DNA of 64,000 bases from UBA4656 sp002405525 (lineage in GTDB: Bacteria > Pseudomonadota > Gammaproteobacteria > Xanthomonadales > Ahniellaceae), in assembly GCA_036723735.1 (NCBI GenBank), contig DAIMGT010000002.1:59408-123407 (forward strand). Direction: 5' to 3'. Below are positions 34,833 through 44,054 of this stretch, in pieces. The stretch's first letter is position 1; every line of letters begins with the position of its first letter. Under the pieces are notes generated by a model. That model did no database searches, was not told the origin of the DNA, and saw only the letters and a program-made list of their open reading frames with translations. The translations under genes and the position numbers were made by a program.

Positions 34833-36824
34833 TCAGCGCACGCGGAAGGAGCGCGCTGCACGGCGCCAGGCTGCGGCGGCCCGCGGGTCCGGTGCCGGGA
34901 CAGCGTAGCGCAGCCCGGCATAGCCCGTCGCCAGCGCGCGGATGGCGTCCGCCTGCGCTGGCAGCGCCGCGGCGGCGCGGGTGCCGAAGGCGAGCGGTCC
35001 CTCGTTCGCGGCGCGCACGACGCCGACGCCCGCCAGCCGAGCGCACCATGCGCGCCACGCCTCGCGCAGCGGATCGGTATCGCGTCGCCGCCGCCGACCG
35101 GCCAGCGCGGCCGCCAGCGCAAGCGCCAGTACCGCTCCGGCGAGCAGCGCGCCGGCCCTGGTCGCCAACTCGTCCGGGTCGAGTCCTGCGACCGTGAACA
35201 GCACCCGCTGGTTCAGCGCGCTGAATTGCACCACCGCGCCGTTCCACCAGAAACCCACCAAGTCGACGCGTTCGCGCAGCGCCGCCAGCCATCCCTGCGG
35301 TGCCCAGCTGGCGCCGGTGTCCAACGCCGCGCGCGCGTCGCGGGAGACCCGTTCCGGCGCGACGGCCGAGGTGGGGTCAACCCGCACCCAGCCGTCGCCG
35401 GCGATCCAGATTTCCGCCCACGCATGAGCGTCGGAGCGCCGCACCGCAAGGTAGCCGCCGAGGCGGTTCCACAGGCCGCCCTGGAAGCCCACCACCACGC
35501 GCGCGGGCACCCCCGCAGCGCGCATCAGGAACACGAACGACGACGCGAAGTGCTCGCACCAGCCGGTGCGAATGCCAAACAGGAAGTCGTCAATCGGGTC
35601 GGCGCCCAGCAGGGGCACCTCGAACGAGTAGATGAAGTCGGCGTTGTATAGCGCCAGCGCGCGGCGCGCGATCGCTCGCGGTTCGCCGCCGGTTTCTTCC
35701 CGCCAGCGCTCGGCTGTCGCGCGTGCGAGAGGGTTGCCCTGGTCGGGAATCCGGCGCGCGAGTGTGGCCAGCGGGTGCGGCAGATCGGTCTGGTTGCGAT
35801 GCCGGGGTGCGGAACGGCCACGATAGCGCTTCACGCGGGTCACCGGTGCGCGCTCGATTGCTTGCAGGTCGCTGGAGAGGCTCGCACCTTCCGGCGCGGC
35901 GAGCGGCGCATCGAGCATGAACAACCAGCGCTGGTCGGTCGGCTCCAGGGTCACCTCGTACTCCACCGCGGGGCCGAGGGCTTCGACCGAGGGCGGCTGG
36001 CGCCAGGCCTGGGCGGCATCGGGCGCGCCCCACGCCTTGCCGTCGAACGACCACAGGACGAGGCCGCGCCAGTAGCGGTCCTGCGGCGGCGGAAGGGCGC
36101 CGTCGAAACGCACGCGCATCGCCACCGTGTCGTCCTGTGCAAGGCTGGCGAAGGCACCCGGTTCCATCCGGTCGCTGATCCCGGTGCGGCCGGAGAACGT
36201 GTCCGGCGGCGCGCCCCACAAGGGTGAGGAAAGGCGCGGGAACAGCATGAAACACACCACCGCGAACGGCACGGCCAGTGCCAGATGGCGTGCCGCCTCG
36301 CGCAGTCCGCGCGCCGAATGGAGGCGCTGCGCGGCGCCCCGCTCCTCGCGTGGCGTACCGGGCTCGAGTTCGTACATCGCCGCCAGCAGCAGGACGCAGG
36401 CGCCGGCTACCATGGCCACCTGCAGCATGCCCTGGTCGAACAGGAAGGAAGCCATCGCCAGGAAGGCGGTGACCGCGAGGATCACCCGCGCATCGCGCCG
36501 GGTTTCGGCCTCGACCAGCTTGACCGACATCATCGCCGCCAGCAGCGCCGATCCCGCCTCGCGGCCGAAGATCCCGCCGAGCGTGAATGCGACCGCCGCC
36601 ACCAGCGCGATCGCGATGCCGAGCCGGATCAGGGCCGGCACTCGTCCGAGTCCGCGATGGCGCATCCAGAGGCGGACCGCGATCAGCAAGCCGAACGCGC
36701 CGAGCAGCATGGGCGGCAGCCAGCGCGCGTGCAAGGCGATGCCGCCTGCCAGCGCCAGCGCGGTGGCGAGAAAGGACGCCCACGTCAGAGCATCCGTTAC
36801 AGGAGGGCGAGTTCGCGCAGGCAT
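34833..36824 (-). CDS. tgpA: TgpA-type membrane transglutaminase-like protein (DUF3488)
   Basis: The 663-residue protein has about six N-terminal membrane segments (residues 10-190). A periplasmic transglutaminase-like domain follows, with the Cys-His-Asp triad visible as GWCEHFA, SDAHAWAEIW and VDPTSA. A last membrane segment near 545-570 and a DUF4129-like tail complete it. TgpA of Pseudomonas aeruginosa is essential, and the family is linked to MoxR and DUF58 genes as here. It overlaps the DUF58 gene by 28 bases. The enzymatic target is unknown. Confidence 0.9.
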   Translation of the reverse strand: MPARTRPPVTDALTWASFLATALALAGGIALHARWLPPMLLGAFGLLIAVRLWMRHRGLGRVPALIRLGIAIALVAAVAFTLGGIFGREAGSALLAAMMSVKLVEAETRRDARVILAVTAFLAMASFLFDQGMLQVAMVAGACVLLLAAMYELEPGTPREERGAAQRLHSARGLREAARHLALAVPFAVVCFMLFPRLSSPLWGAPPDTFSGRTGISDRMEPGAFASLAQDDTVAMRVRFDGALPPPQDRYWRGLVLWSFDGKAWGAPDAAQAWRQPPSVEALGPAVEYEVTLEPTDQRWLFMLDAPLAAPEGASLSSDLQAIERAPVTRVKRYRGRSAPRHRNQTDLPHPLATLARRIPDQGNPLARATAERWREETGGEPRAIARRALALYNADFIYSFEVPLLGADPIDDFLFGIRTGWCEHFASSFVFLMRAAGVPARVVVGFQGGLWNRLGGYLAVRRSDAHAWAEIWIAGDGWVRVDPTSAVAPERVSRDARAALDTGASWAPQGWLAALRERVDLVGFWWNGAVVQFSALNQRVLFTVAGLDPDELATRAGALLAGAVLALALAAALAGRRRRRDTDPLREAWRAWCARLAGVGVVRAANEGPLAFGTRAAAALPAQADAIRALATGYAGLRYAVPAPDPRAAAAWRRAARSFRVR

Positions 36825-37765
36825 GCGTGCAGGTGTTCCTCGCCGCGCGCGGGCCCGATCGAGCGCCGCGGCAGATCGAGCCGGAACGACAGGTTGGTCG
36901 CGGCGGCCGACAGCACCCAGCGCGTCAGCCGCGCCACCCGTGCCTCGTCGTCAAGCCCCGGTAGCGCACGCCAGTCGAGCACCACTTCGTCGCCGCGCGG
37001 CTCCTCGAATTCGCGCACCAGCAGACGGTCCTGGCGCGCGGTGGCTTTCCATGCCACCAGGCGCACCGAGTCGCCCGTGCGGTACTCGCGCAGTCCGTGC
37101 CAGTCGTCCCCGCGCGTGTCGCGCGCGATGCCGGCGTCGCGCGCAGCGCCCCTCGGCAGCGCCGGACCGTCGACCTCGGGCGCCGGCCAGACCAGCACGC
37201 GGGCCTCCGGATGGAGCACGCTCCATGCGCGAAACAGGCCGAACGGCCAGGTCGCGAACAGGGTGTGCCGTCCGACCGCCATCCAGCCGCGGCGAGGCGC
37301 GGGAACGGCGAGTTCCGCCACCCCGGAGTCGCCGTCAAGGTCGAAGCGCGCCAGCCGCCCGTGGCCCTGGATGCCGAGGCGTAGTCGCGCGCGCGCATCG
37401 CCGACGCGGAAGTGGAAATGCAGCACCGCATCGCGTCCCGCATGCACGGGTTCGGCGCGCACGGCGACCAGTTCGAGGCCGTCGAGGTGGCGCACGGTGC
37501 GCGGCAGCGAGACCAGCACTGCGCCGGACAGGGAGAAGGTGAGCAGCAGCGCGGCGTTGTTGCCGAAGTTCAGCGCGCCGAGCAGCATGACGGAGAGGAC
37601 GGCGCCGAACAGCACTCCGAACACGGTCGGCAGGACATAGATTCGGCGCTGGTGCAGGACGATCGGCAGCGCTTCCGCGAGCCGGTAGCGGGTCAAGGCC
37701 GGCATGCGCCGCTCCGCGAAGCGCAGCATGCGTTGCCAACCGTCGCGAAGCGGGGCCGCGGCCAC
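36797..37765 (-). CDS. DUF58 domain membrane protein
   Basis: The 322-residue protein has two adjacent hydrophobic segments (about 42-88) and the DUF58 core signature DDWHGLREYRTGDSVRLVAWKATAR near residues 220-245, usually part of a von Willebrand factor A-like fold. It lies between moxR and tgpA, which suggests a MoxR AAA+ partner complex. Function is not established in this family. Confidence 0.88.
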   Translation of the reverse strand: MAAAPLRDGWQRMLRFAERRMPALTRYRLAEALPIVLHQRRIYVLPTVFGVLFGAVLSVMLLGALNFGNNAALLLTFSLSGAVLVSLPRTVRHLDGLELVAVRAEPVHAGRDAVLHFHFRVGDARARLRLGIQGHGRLARFDLDGDSGVAELAVPAPRRGWMAVGRHTLFATWPFGLFRAWSVLHPEARVLVWPAPEVDGPALPRGAARDAGIARDTRGDDWHGLREYRTGDSVRLVAWKATARQDRLLVREFEEPRGDEVVLDWRALPGLDDEARVARLTRWVLSAAATNLSFRLDLPRRSIGPARGEEHLHACLRELALL

Positions 37766-37775
37766 CGGTACGGCC

Positions 37776-38735
37776 TCAGTCGACCGGGGTGGCGGCCAGC
37801 ACGGCCGCGGCCAGCGCCTCGCGCGTGGCCCCGGCGTCCGGCGCCGCGAGCAGCCGATGGGCGGCCACCGCGGCGAACACCGACTGCACGTCCTCCGGCA
37901 GCACGAAGCGGCGCCCGGCGAGCAGCGCCGACGCGCGCGCGGCGCGCAGCAGGGCGAGCCCCGCGCGCGGCGAGAGGCCGACGCGGATCCGAGAATCGCT
38001 GCGGGTCGCGGCCAGCAGGGCCTGCACGTACGCGACCAGCGACGCGCTGGCGGTCAGGGCCTCCGCCTGCTGGCGCAGGGCCGCAAGGTCGGCGGCGTCA
38101 AGCTGCGGCTGCAGGCGGTCGAGCAGCACGCGACGGTCGGGCTGCGAGAGCATCTCGCGCTCGGCTTCGGCGTCGGGATAGCCGAGACCGATGCGCAGCA
38201 GGAAACGGTCGAGCTGCGAGTCGGGCAGGGGGAAGGTCCCGGCAAGGTCGACCGGATTCTGGGTCGCGATCACCAGGAACGGCTGCGGCAGCCGATGCGT
38301 GCGTCCGTCGACCGTGACCTGGCCTTCGGCCATCGCCTCCAGCAGCGCGCTCTGCGTCTTCGGTGTGGCGCGATTGATTTCGTCGGCCATCACGACCTGG
38401 GCGAACACCGGTCCCGGATGGAACGTGAACTCTGCGCGGTCGCGCTCGTAGATCGATACGCCGAGGATGTCGGATGGCAGCAGGTCGCTGGTGAACTGGA
38501 TGCGCTGGAAGGACAGGCCGAGCGTGCTGGCGAGGGCATGCGCCAACGTCGTTTTGCCCATCCCCGGCAGGTCCTCCACCAGAAGGTGGCCGTCGGCCAC
38601 CACGCAGGCGAAGGCGAGGCGAACGCAGTCGGCCTTGCCCAGCAGCACGCCGTTGACCTGCGCAATCGCGGCAGCGAGTCGATCGAGCGGGTCGCCGATG
38701 CGTGGGGGTCGCGGGGTGGCAGCGGCTTGGGTCAT
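37776..38735 (-). CDS. MoxR-family AAA+ ATPase
   Basis: The 319-residue protein has Walker A EDLPGMGKTTL (near residue 57), Walker B VMADEINRATPKTQSALLEAM and sensor 1 VIATQNPVDLAGTFPLP, all characteristic of MoxR ATPases, which act as chaperones for metal insertion or complex assembly. The start was moved to MTQAAATPR. It leads the moxR-DUF58-tgpA operon and is divergent from the GT39 gene. Confidence 0.93.
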   Translation of the reverse strand: MTQAAATPRPPRIGDPLDRLAAAIAQVNGVLLGKADCVRLAFACVVADGHLLVEDLPGMGKTTLAHALASTLGLSFQRIQFTSDLLPSDILGVSIYERDRAEFTFHPGPVFAQVVMADEINRATPKTQSALLEAMAEGQVTVDGRTHRLPQPFLVIATQNPVDLAGTFPLPDSQLDRFLLRIGLGYPDAEAEREMLSQPDRRVLLDRLQPQLDAADLAALRQQAEALTASASLVAYVQALLAATRSDSRIRVGLSPRAGLALLRAARASALLAGRRFVLPEDVQSVFAAVAAHRLLAAPDAGATREALAAAVLAATPVD

Positions 38736-38809
38736 GATGTCGACGGCTCCGGGCAGGCGTGAAGGTTGGTGGGCATGACGTCGTCGCACAGTGTAGACCG
38801 CGGGCGTCG

Positions 38810-40693
38810 ATGCGCCTGAGCTCGCGCCGCCTGCTCATCGGGTCGATGATCGCGCTGGGCCTGGTCAAGGCCTGGCTGGCCTGGCGCCTGCCCCTGTTCG
38901 GTGACGAAGCCTTTTACTGGCTGGAATCGCGTCACCTCGACTGGGGTTACAGCGACGTCCCGGGCCTCACGCCGTGGCTGATCGCGCTCGGTGGCGCCGT
39001 GTTCGGCGAGTCGCCGTTCGCGGTCCGCTGGCCGACGCTGTTGCTCGGCTGCGCGCTGCCGCTGCTGGTCTTCGCCTGGGCTCGGCGCTTCGGCGGCGAT
39101 GGCGACGCGCGCGCCGCGGCGTTCCTGTCGCTGCTGCTGCCGCTGGGCGCCGGCCTCGGCGTGCTCGCCGTGCCCGACGTGGCGCTGACCATTGCCGCGC
39201 TGTGGCTGGCGATCGCGCTGGCGCATGCGCTGGATTCGGGGCGCTGGCGCGACTGGCTGCTGTTCGGTCTCGCGCTCGCGGTCGGCCTGCTCGCGCACTA
39301 CCGTTTCGCGCTGCTGGCGGCTGGCGCCCTGGGCTTCCTGTTGCTGATGCCGCGCGGGCGTTCGCAGTGGCGCGAGCCGCGCTTCTGGGCGGCGCGCGGC
39401 GTCGGCGTGCTCGGGCTGCTGCCGACCCTCGCGTTCAACCTCGGGCATGACTTCGCCGGCCTGCGTTTCCAGTTCGTCGAGCGGCACCCATGGTCGTTCC
39501 ATGCCGGTGGTCTGGTCGAGCCCGTGGTGCAACTGGCCGTGGCCACGCCCGCGCTCGGCGTGCTGCTCGTGGTAGCGATGGTGCGCGCTTTCTGCGCGCG
39601 CGGCGCCCGCACGGCGCCGTGCGACGTGCTGGCCGGCTGCGCCGGCGGCCTGCTGCTGCTGCACCTCGCACTGGCCCTGGTCGCTGACGCCGAGCGCGTG
39701 CGCTTCCACTGGACCCTGCCGGCTATGCTGCTGGCGCTGCCGCTGGTGCCGGCGGTGCTGCGGGATTGGCGCGAGGCGCGCGGGCGGCTCGCCGCGCCGC
39801 GGCGCGCGCTGGCCCTGCTGGCGCTGCCGCTGGCGACGGTCGGCACGCTGGCGCTGTTCGCGCTGCTCGCCCTGGCGACGCGGCCCGCCGAAGATGGTCT
39901 GGCCGCACCGCGCCGGCCGCAGCCGGACAACCTGCAGGGCTGGCGCGAGGTTGCGGCATGGGCGGCGACGCTTGCCGAACGCCATCCACAGCGGGTGGTG
40001 ATCGCCGACCATTTCATGGGCGCAGCGCAGGTCGACTTCGCGCTGCGCGATCCGCGTCCGGTATTCGCCCTCGACCATCCGCTCAATCGCAAGCATGGCC
40101 GGCAGGTGCAGCTTGCGGTCATGAGGCGTGACGAGGTGGCGCTGGCCGCGACCGCTTGGCGCGAAGGACTGCTGTTCGTCGAGGAGACCGCCCGACCCGA
40201 GATCGACCGCGTGCCTGCGGCGCTGGCCCTCTGCCAGCGCTTCGGCAGTCTCGTGCGCCTGCAGGATTTCGACTTGTTCGGCGGCCGCTGGCGCTGGGTG
40301 GCCTATGCGGTGACGCCACTGGCACCGGGGCGCTCGGCGCTGCCGTGCGAACTGCCACCGCAGGCGGACTGGACTTCGCCGCTGCCGCCGCCGCGGGTTG
40401 CCGTCGGCGCGCTGGACCTGCGCGGCTGGGCGGTGCAGGACTTCAGCGGCGTGCGCGGCGTGGAGGTGCTGCTGGACGGCGTGCCGCGGGTGACGGCGAG
40501 TTATGGCGAGCCCTTTCCCGGCGTGCGCGGCCAGTGGCCGATGTCGACCGATCCGAATCATCCGGCGGTGGGCTTCAGCGCCCGGCTGGTGCTCGAGCCG
40601 GCCGATCGCGGCCGCCGCGTGCTGGCGCTGCGCGTCAGCGGCACCGATGGCGATACGCGGCTGCTGGCGCAGCGTGTGATCGAGGTGGAGTGA
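38810..40693 (+). CDS. GT39/ArnT-like membrane glycosyltransferase with C-terminal beta-domain
   Basis: The 627-residue protein begins with a membrane segment followed by GDEAFYWLESRHLDWGYSD, the acidic loop seen in ArnT/PMT-type (GT39) lipid-linked sugar transferases. About ten membrane segments run to residue 365. The periplasmic part continues to the end, and the last 110 residues look beta-rich (an Ig-like module), an addition not usual in ArnT. Donor would be a polyprenyl-phosphate sugar; the acceptor is unknown. Divergent from moxR. Confidence 0.82.
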   Translation: MRLSSRRLLIGSMIALGLVKAWLAWRLPLFGDEAFYWLESRHLDWGYSDVPGLTPWLIALGGAVFGESPFAVRWPTLLLGCALPLLVFAWARRFGGDGDARAAAFLSLLLPLGAGLGVLAVPDVALTIAALWLAIALAHALDSGRWRDWLLFGLALAVGLLAHYRFALLAAGALGFLLLMPRGRSQWREPRFWAARGVGVLGLLPTLAFNLGHDFAGLRFQFVERHPWSFHAGGLVEPVVQLAVATPALGVLLVVAMVRAFCARGARTAPCDVLAGCAGGLLLLHLALALVADAERVRFHWTLPAMLLALPLVPAVLRDWREARGRLAAPRRALALLALPLATVGTLALFALLALATRPAEDGLAAPRRPQPDNLQGWREVAAWAATLAERHPQRVVIADHFMGAAQVDFALRDPRPVFALDHPLNRKHGRQVQLAVMRRDEVALAATAWREGLLFVEETARPEIDRVPAALALCQRFGSLVRLQDFDLFGGRWRWVAYAVTPLAPGRSALPCELPPQADWTSPLPPPRVAVGALDLRGWAVQDFSGVRGVEVLLDGVPRVTASYGEPFPGVRGQWPMSTDPNHPAVGFSARLVLEPADRGRRVLALRVSGTDGDTRLLAQRVIEVE

Positions 40694-40816
40694 GCCGAGC
40701 CGGGACGGGCGACGTTCGGGCGAAGGGCTTCGTCGGGACCGTCCTTGCTACGCGGACCGCAGGCGCCCGGCCGGTTCGACGGCGAGCCTGCGCCTTGCCC
40801 GGCCGGCTGCCGGCCC

Positions 40817-41404
40817 TCAAGGCACGGCGATGCCTGCCTGCCGCAGGAAGCGGCACAGCAGCACCAGTGGCAGCCCGACCAGCGCGGTCGGGTCGTCGCT
40901 GCGCACGGATTCCATCAGCGCGATGCCGAGGCCTTCCGACTTGAAGCTCCCTGCGCAGTCGAAGGCGGGCTCGCGGTCCAGGTAGCGCGCAATTTCGGCT
41001 CGGCCCAGTCGGCGGAATCGCACTTCGGTGGGCACGCTGCCCTGCCATTCGCGGCCGCTGTGCGCGTCGAGCACGCACAGTGCGGTGTGAAACACGGCGA
41101 TGGCGCCGGACAGGCGGGACAACTGCGCGCGCGCCGCGGGCGCGGTGCCCGGCTTGCCGAGCAGCCGGTCGCCGCACATGCAGGACTGGTCGGAGCCGAT
41201 CACGATGGCGGCGGGTCGGGTGGCCGCCACCGCGCGTGCCTTCGCCTGCGCCAGCCGCAGGGCGAGTGCGGCGCCGTCCTCGGACGGGTGCGGCGTCTCG
41301 TCGACGCCGGGTGCGGCGACGCCGAACGGCAGGCCAAGACGCGCCATCAGCTCGCGCCGGTAGGGCGAGGTGGACGCGAGCACCAATGCCGAGGGTTCGC
41401 GCAC
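40817..41404 (-). CDS. maf: Maf-family nucleotide pyrophosphatase (YceF type)
   Basis: The 195-residue protein has the Maf signatures LASTSPYRRELMARLGLPF at residues 8-26, VIGSDQSCMCGDRLLGKP and the C-terminal GIALMESVRSDDPTALVGLPL, typical of the YceF subgroup. It hydrolyses non-canonical or methylated nucleotides such as 7-methyl-GTP. The upstream neighbour on the same strand is 11 bases away. In E. coli yceF sits beside yceD-rpmF, as here. Confidence 0.93.
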   Translation of the reverse strand: MREPSALVLASTSPYRRELMARLGLPFGVAAPGVDETPHPSEDGAALALRLAQAKARAVAATRPAAIVIGSDQSCMCGDRLLGKPGTAPAARAQLSRLSGAIAVFHTALCVLDAHSGREWQGSVPTEVRFRRLGRAEIARYLDREPAFDCAGSFKSEGLGIALMESVRSDDPTALVGLPLVLLCRFLRQAGIAVP

Positions 41405-41415
41405 CGGGCGGCCGT

Positions 41416-41952
41416 TCAGTGGTGGGCTGCCGGCGGCGAACCGGAGCCGGGGTCGTCATCGGCCGTGCCGCTCTCGCGGCGCGCCGCCAGCGCGGTCGAA
41501 GCTTCCTGGTAGGCCGTCCGCAGGCCGGCGCCCGCGGCTTGCAACTGCTCGCTCGCCTCGTCCAGCTGGCGCAGACGCGCGGCGAGGTGGTCGGCGGTGC
41601 GCTCGATCGCGCGGACCGCCTCGTCCAGCGCCTGCTGACTGGCGAGCGCGCTCTCGCGCTTGATCCACAGGCGGTGCGCGAGGACGTCCCGAAGCGCGGT
41701 CTGCACCTGCGCTTCGGTGTCCACCCGCGGCATCGCCGGAGCCGTCATGTCGGGTGGCAGCTTGTGCAGCAGGCCCTTCAGGCGCGCCATCCGCGCCCGA
41801 TAGTCCTGCAAGCGCGCCTCCAGTGCGTCGGCACCGTCGAGCAGCTGGCGCAGCGCGGCGGCCCGCAGACGGGCGCTTCGTTCGCGGTGCCACAGCCAGC
41901 CGGCTAGCGAAGCCAGCGCGAGGATGATGGCGAACAGGAGCGCCTGCTGCAT
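41416..41952 (-). CDS. Membrane-anchored coiled-coil protein of unknown function
   Basis: The 178-residue protein has one N-terminal membrane segment (LLFAIILALASLAGWLW, residues 4-20). A predominantly helical, charged region likely to form coiled coil follows (about 25-160), and the tail is low complexity (GTADDDPGSGSPPAAHH). No family is recognised. The ATG at 41952 was chosen so the protein starts at the anchor. It is co-directional with maf (11-base gap), so the two probably form an operon. Confidence 0.7.
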   Translation of the reverse strand: MQQALLFAIILALASLAGWLWHRERSARLRAAALRQLLDGADALEARLQDYRARMARLKGLLHKLPPDMTAPAMPRVDTEAQVQTALRDVLAHRLWIKRESALASQQALDEAVRAIERTADHLAARLRQLDEASEQLQAAGAGLRTAYQEASTALAARRESGTADDDPGSGSPPAAHH

Positions 41953-42057
41953 GGGGCCCACGGGGCGGGCGGTTGTCGCGCGGAGTCTGCGCCAAGCCGT
42001 CGGCCGCGCGCAAACTTGGTTGACTTGGGGAGGTGGGGCACCTACCATCCCGCGCCC

Positions 42058-42579
42058 ATGTCCGCCGCCTTGCCCGAGGTCCTCGATGCGTGGCGGGCAG
42101 TGGCGTCCCGCCGGCGATTCGAGGGCGTGGTGCCGCTGTCGGCACTGCCCCGGCTCGCCGCCGGTCTTGCCGACGTCGCGGGCGAGGTGCGGTATGTGCT
42201 CGACTTCTACCGTGACGCGTCCGGGACCGGTTGCGTCGAGGTCGAGGTAGAGGCTGCGCTGCCGCTGGTGTGTCAGCGGTCACTCGACCGTTTTCTGTTG
42301 CCCGTGACGGTGCGCCAGCGTCTGGGACTCCTGGCACGGGAGCAGGATGAGTCCGGCCTGCCGGCGGGTTTCGAGCCGCTGCTGGTGCCCTCCGGCGAAC
42401 TGCGGCCGCTGGATGTGGTCGAGGACGAGTTGATCCTGTGCCTGCCGGTGGTCCCCCTGGATCCGGCCGGGGCCGAAGGGCCGAAGGGGGTGTGGTCGTC
42501 GGATTCCGCGGCCCGGGATCAGGGGCCGGCCGAAGACCGTCGCAGCCCTTTCGCGGCACTCGCCAAGCTCAAGCGTTGA
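42058..42579 (+). CDS. yceD: YceD/DUF177 family protein, linked to ribosomal protein L32
   Basis: The 173-residue acidic protein has the DUF177 pattern: CQRSLDRFLLPV near residue 75 and VVEDELILCLPVVPLDP near 122, where the glutamates are conserved. The family always neighbours rpmF and is implicated in 23S rRNA metabolism or ribosome assembly. The start at 42058 gives the usual N-terminal length. rpmF follows 21 bases later. Confidence 0.92.
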   Translation: MSAALPEVLDAWRAVASRRRFEGVVPLSALPRLAAGLADVAGEVRYVLDFYRDASGTGCVEVEVEAALPLVCQRSLDRFLLPVTVRQRLGLLAREQDESGLPAGFEPLLVPSGELRPLDVVEDELILCLPVVPLDPAGAEGPKGVWSSDSAARDQGPAEDRRSPFAALAKLKR

Positions 42580-42600
42580 ACCGTTTTCGGAGAACTACCC

Positions 42601-42795
42601 ATGGCAGTCCAGAAGAGCCGCAAGACCCCCTCCCGCCGCGGCATGCGCCGGTCCCACGATGCGTTGACCGCCGCCGCGGTTTCGGTCGACAAGACCTCGG
42701 GTGAGAGCCATCGCCGCCATCACATCACCAAGGACGGCTTCTATCGCGGCAAGCAGGTCATCGCGCCCAAGACCAAGGTCGTCCAGGAAGACTGA
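42601..42795 (+). CDS. rpmF: 50S ribosomal protein L32
   Basis: The 64-residue basic protein begins MAVQKSRKTPSRRGMRRSHDAL, the L32 signature, and lacks zinc-binding cysteines. It is part of the large subunit. A gaga-type Shine-Dalgarno precedes the ATG. In E. coli it is followed by plsX then fabH; here fabH is next. Confidence 0.98.
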   Translation: MAVQKSRKTPSRRGMRRSHDALTAAAVSVDKTSGESHRRHHITKDGFYRGKQVIAPKTKVVQED

Positions 42796-43039
42796 GGCGC
42801 GTCCCGAGCGGTTGCTGGGGCGACTCCGTGCTGGCGCGCGCGCGTTCCGGTCACGCTGACGGTCCGGCGGCCGAATGCGCGCCTGCGCTGCGCCATCCTC
42901 GCGCCCGGTGCGCAGCGCGTCTTCGCGTCGTCGGGCCGGCGCCGGGCCGCCCGGGCCGGGCCGCGCGCGCGGCCGGGCCGCCGGCGCCGCGATCCGACAA
43001 GTCCGACCCGATCTCCATTTGCAGTCGGGGGACGTCCAC

Positions 43040-44008
43040 TTGACCTACGCGCGAATCGCCGGCACCGGGTCATACCTGCCGGACAGGATCCTTACCAACG
43101 CCGACCTCGAGAAACTCGTCGAAACAACCGACGACTGGATCCGCGAGCGTACCGGCATCCGCCAGCGTCACATCGCCGCCGAGGGGCAGACCACGGGTGA
43201 CCTCGCCTTCGAAGCCGCCCGACGCGCGCTGCAGGCCGCGGACGTGGACGGCCGCGAGATCGACCTCATCGTGCTCGGCACCACGACCCCGGACATCATC
43301 TTTCCCAGCACCGCCTGCCTCCTGCAGCATCGGCTGGGCGCCCATGGCTGCGCGGCGTTCGACGTCAATGCCGCGTGCTCGGGTTTTGTCTACGCGCTCG
43401 GCGTGGCCGACAAGTTCATCCGCGCCGGTGCTGCCCGATGTGCGCTGGTGGTCGGCGCCGAAACCCTGTCGCGCATGCTGGACTGGTCCGACCGCGGCAC
43501 CTGCGTGCTGTTCGGCGACGGCGCCGGCGCGGTGGTGCTGGTGGCGGATGAACTGCCCGGAGTGCTCTCCACCCACCTGCACGCCGACGGCGGCCACAAG
43601 GACCTGCTCTACAACCCGGTCGGCGTGTCGAAGGGCTTCACCGACGAGAAGAACCACGGCGTTCGGGTGCTGATGACCGGCAACGAAGTGTTCAAGGTCG
43701 CGGTCAAGACTCTCGATGCGGTGGTCGAGGAGACGCTGGCCGCCAACCGGCTCGACAAGTCGGCCATCGACTGGTTGATCCCGCACCAGGCCAACCTGCG
43801 CATCATCGCCGCGACCGCGAAGCGGCTGACGATGCCGATGGAACGGGTGGTAGTGACCGTCGATCGCCACGGCAACACATCGGCCGCCTCGGTGCCGCTG
43901 GCGCTCGACGAGGCCGTGCGATCGGGCAAGGTCAAGCGCGGGGAACTGCTGCTGCTGGAGGCTTTTGGCGGCGGTTTCACCTGGGGCTCGGCGCTGGTTC
44001 GCTATTGA
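43040..44008 (+). CDS. fabH: 3-oxoacyl-ACP synthase III (KAS III)
   Basis: The 322-residue condensing enzyme has C113 (NAACSGF), H249 (PHQANLR) and N279 (HGNTSAAS), the Cys-His-Asn triad. It initiates fatty acid synthesis from acetyl-CoA and malonyl-ACP. No ATG or GTG fits; the TTG at 43040, seven bases after ggggga, gives MTYARIAGTGSYLP, which aligns with the E. coli N terminus. The longer upstream frame is low complexity. It opens fabH-fabD-fabG-acpP-fabF. Confidence 0.95.
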   Translation: MTYARIAGTGSYLPDRILTNADLEKLVETTDDWIRERTGIRQRHIAAEGQTTGDLAFEAARRALQAADVDGREIDLIVLGTTTPDIIFPSTACLLQHRLGAHGCAAFDVNAACSGFVYALGVADKFIRAGAARCALVVGAETLSRMLDWSDRGTCVLFGDGAGAVVLVADELPGVLSTHLHADGGHKDLLYNPVGVSKGFTDEKNHGVRVLMTGNEVFKVAVKTLDAVVEETLAANRLDKSAIDWLIPHQANLRIIAATAKRLTMPMERVVVTVDRHGNTSAASVPLALDEAVRSGKVKRGELLLLEAFGGGFTWGSALVRY

Positions 44009-44054
44009 GCGCGTGGCATCGGGCTCCTGAACGCATCCGGCCGGGGAGGGTCTC

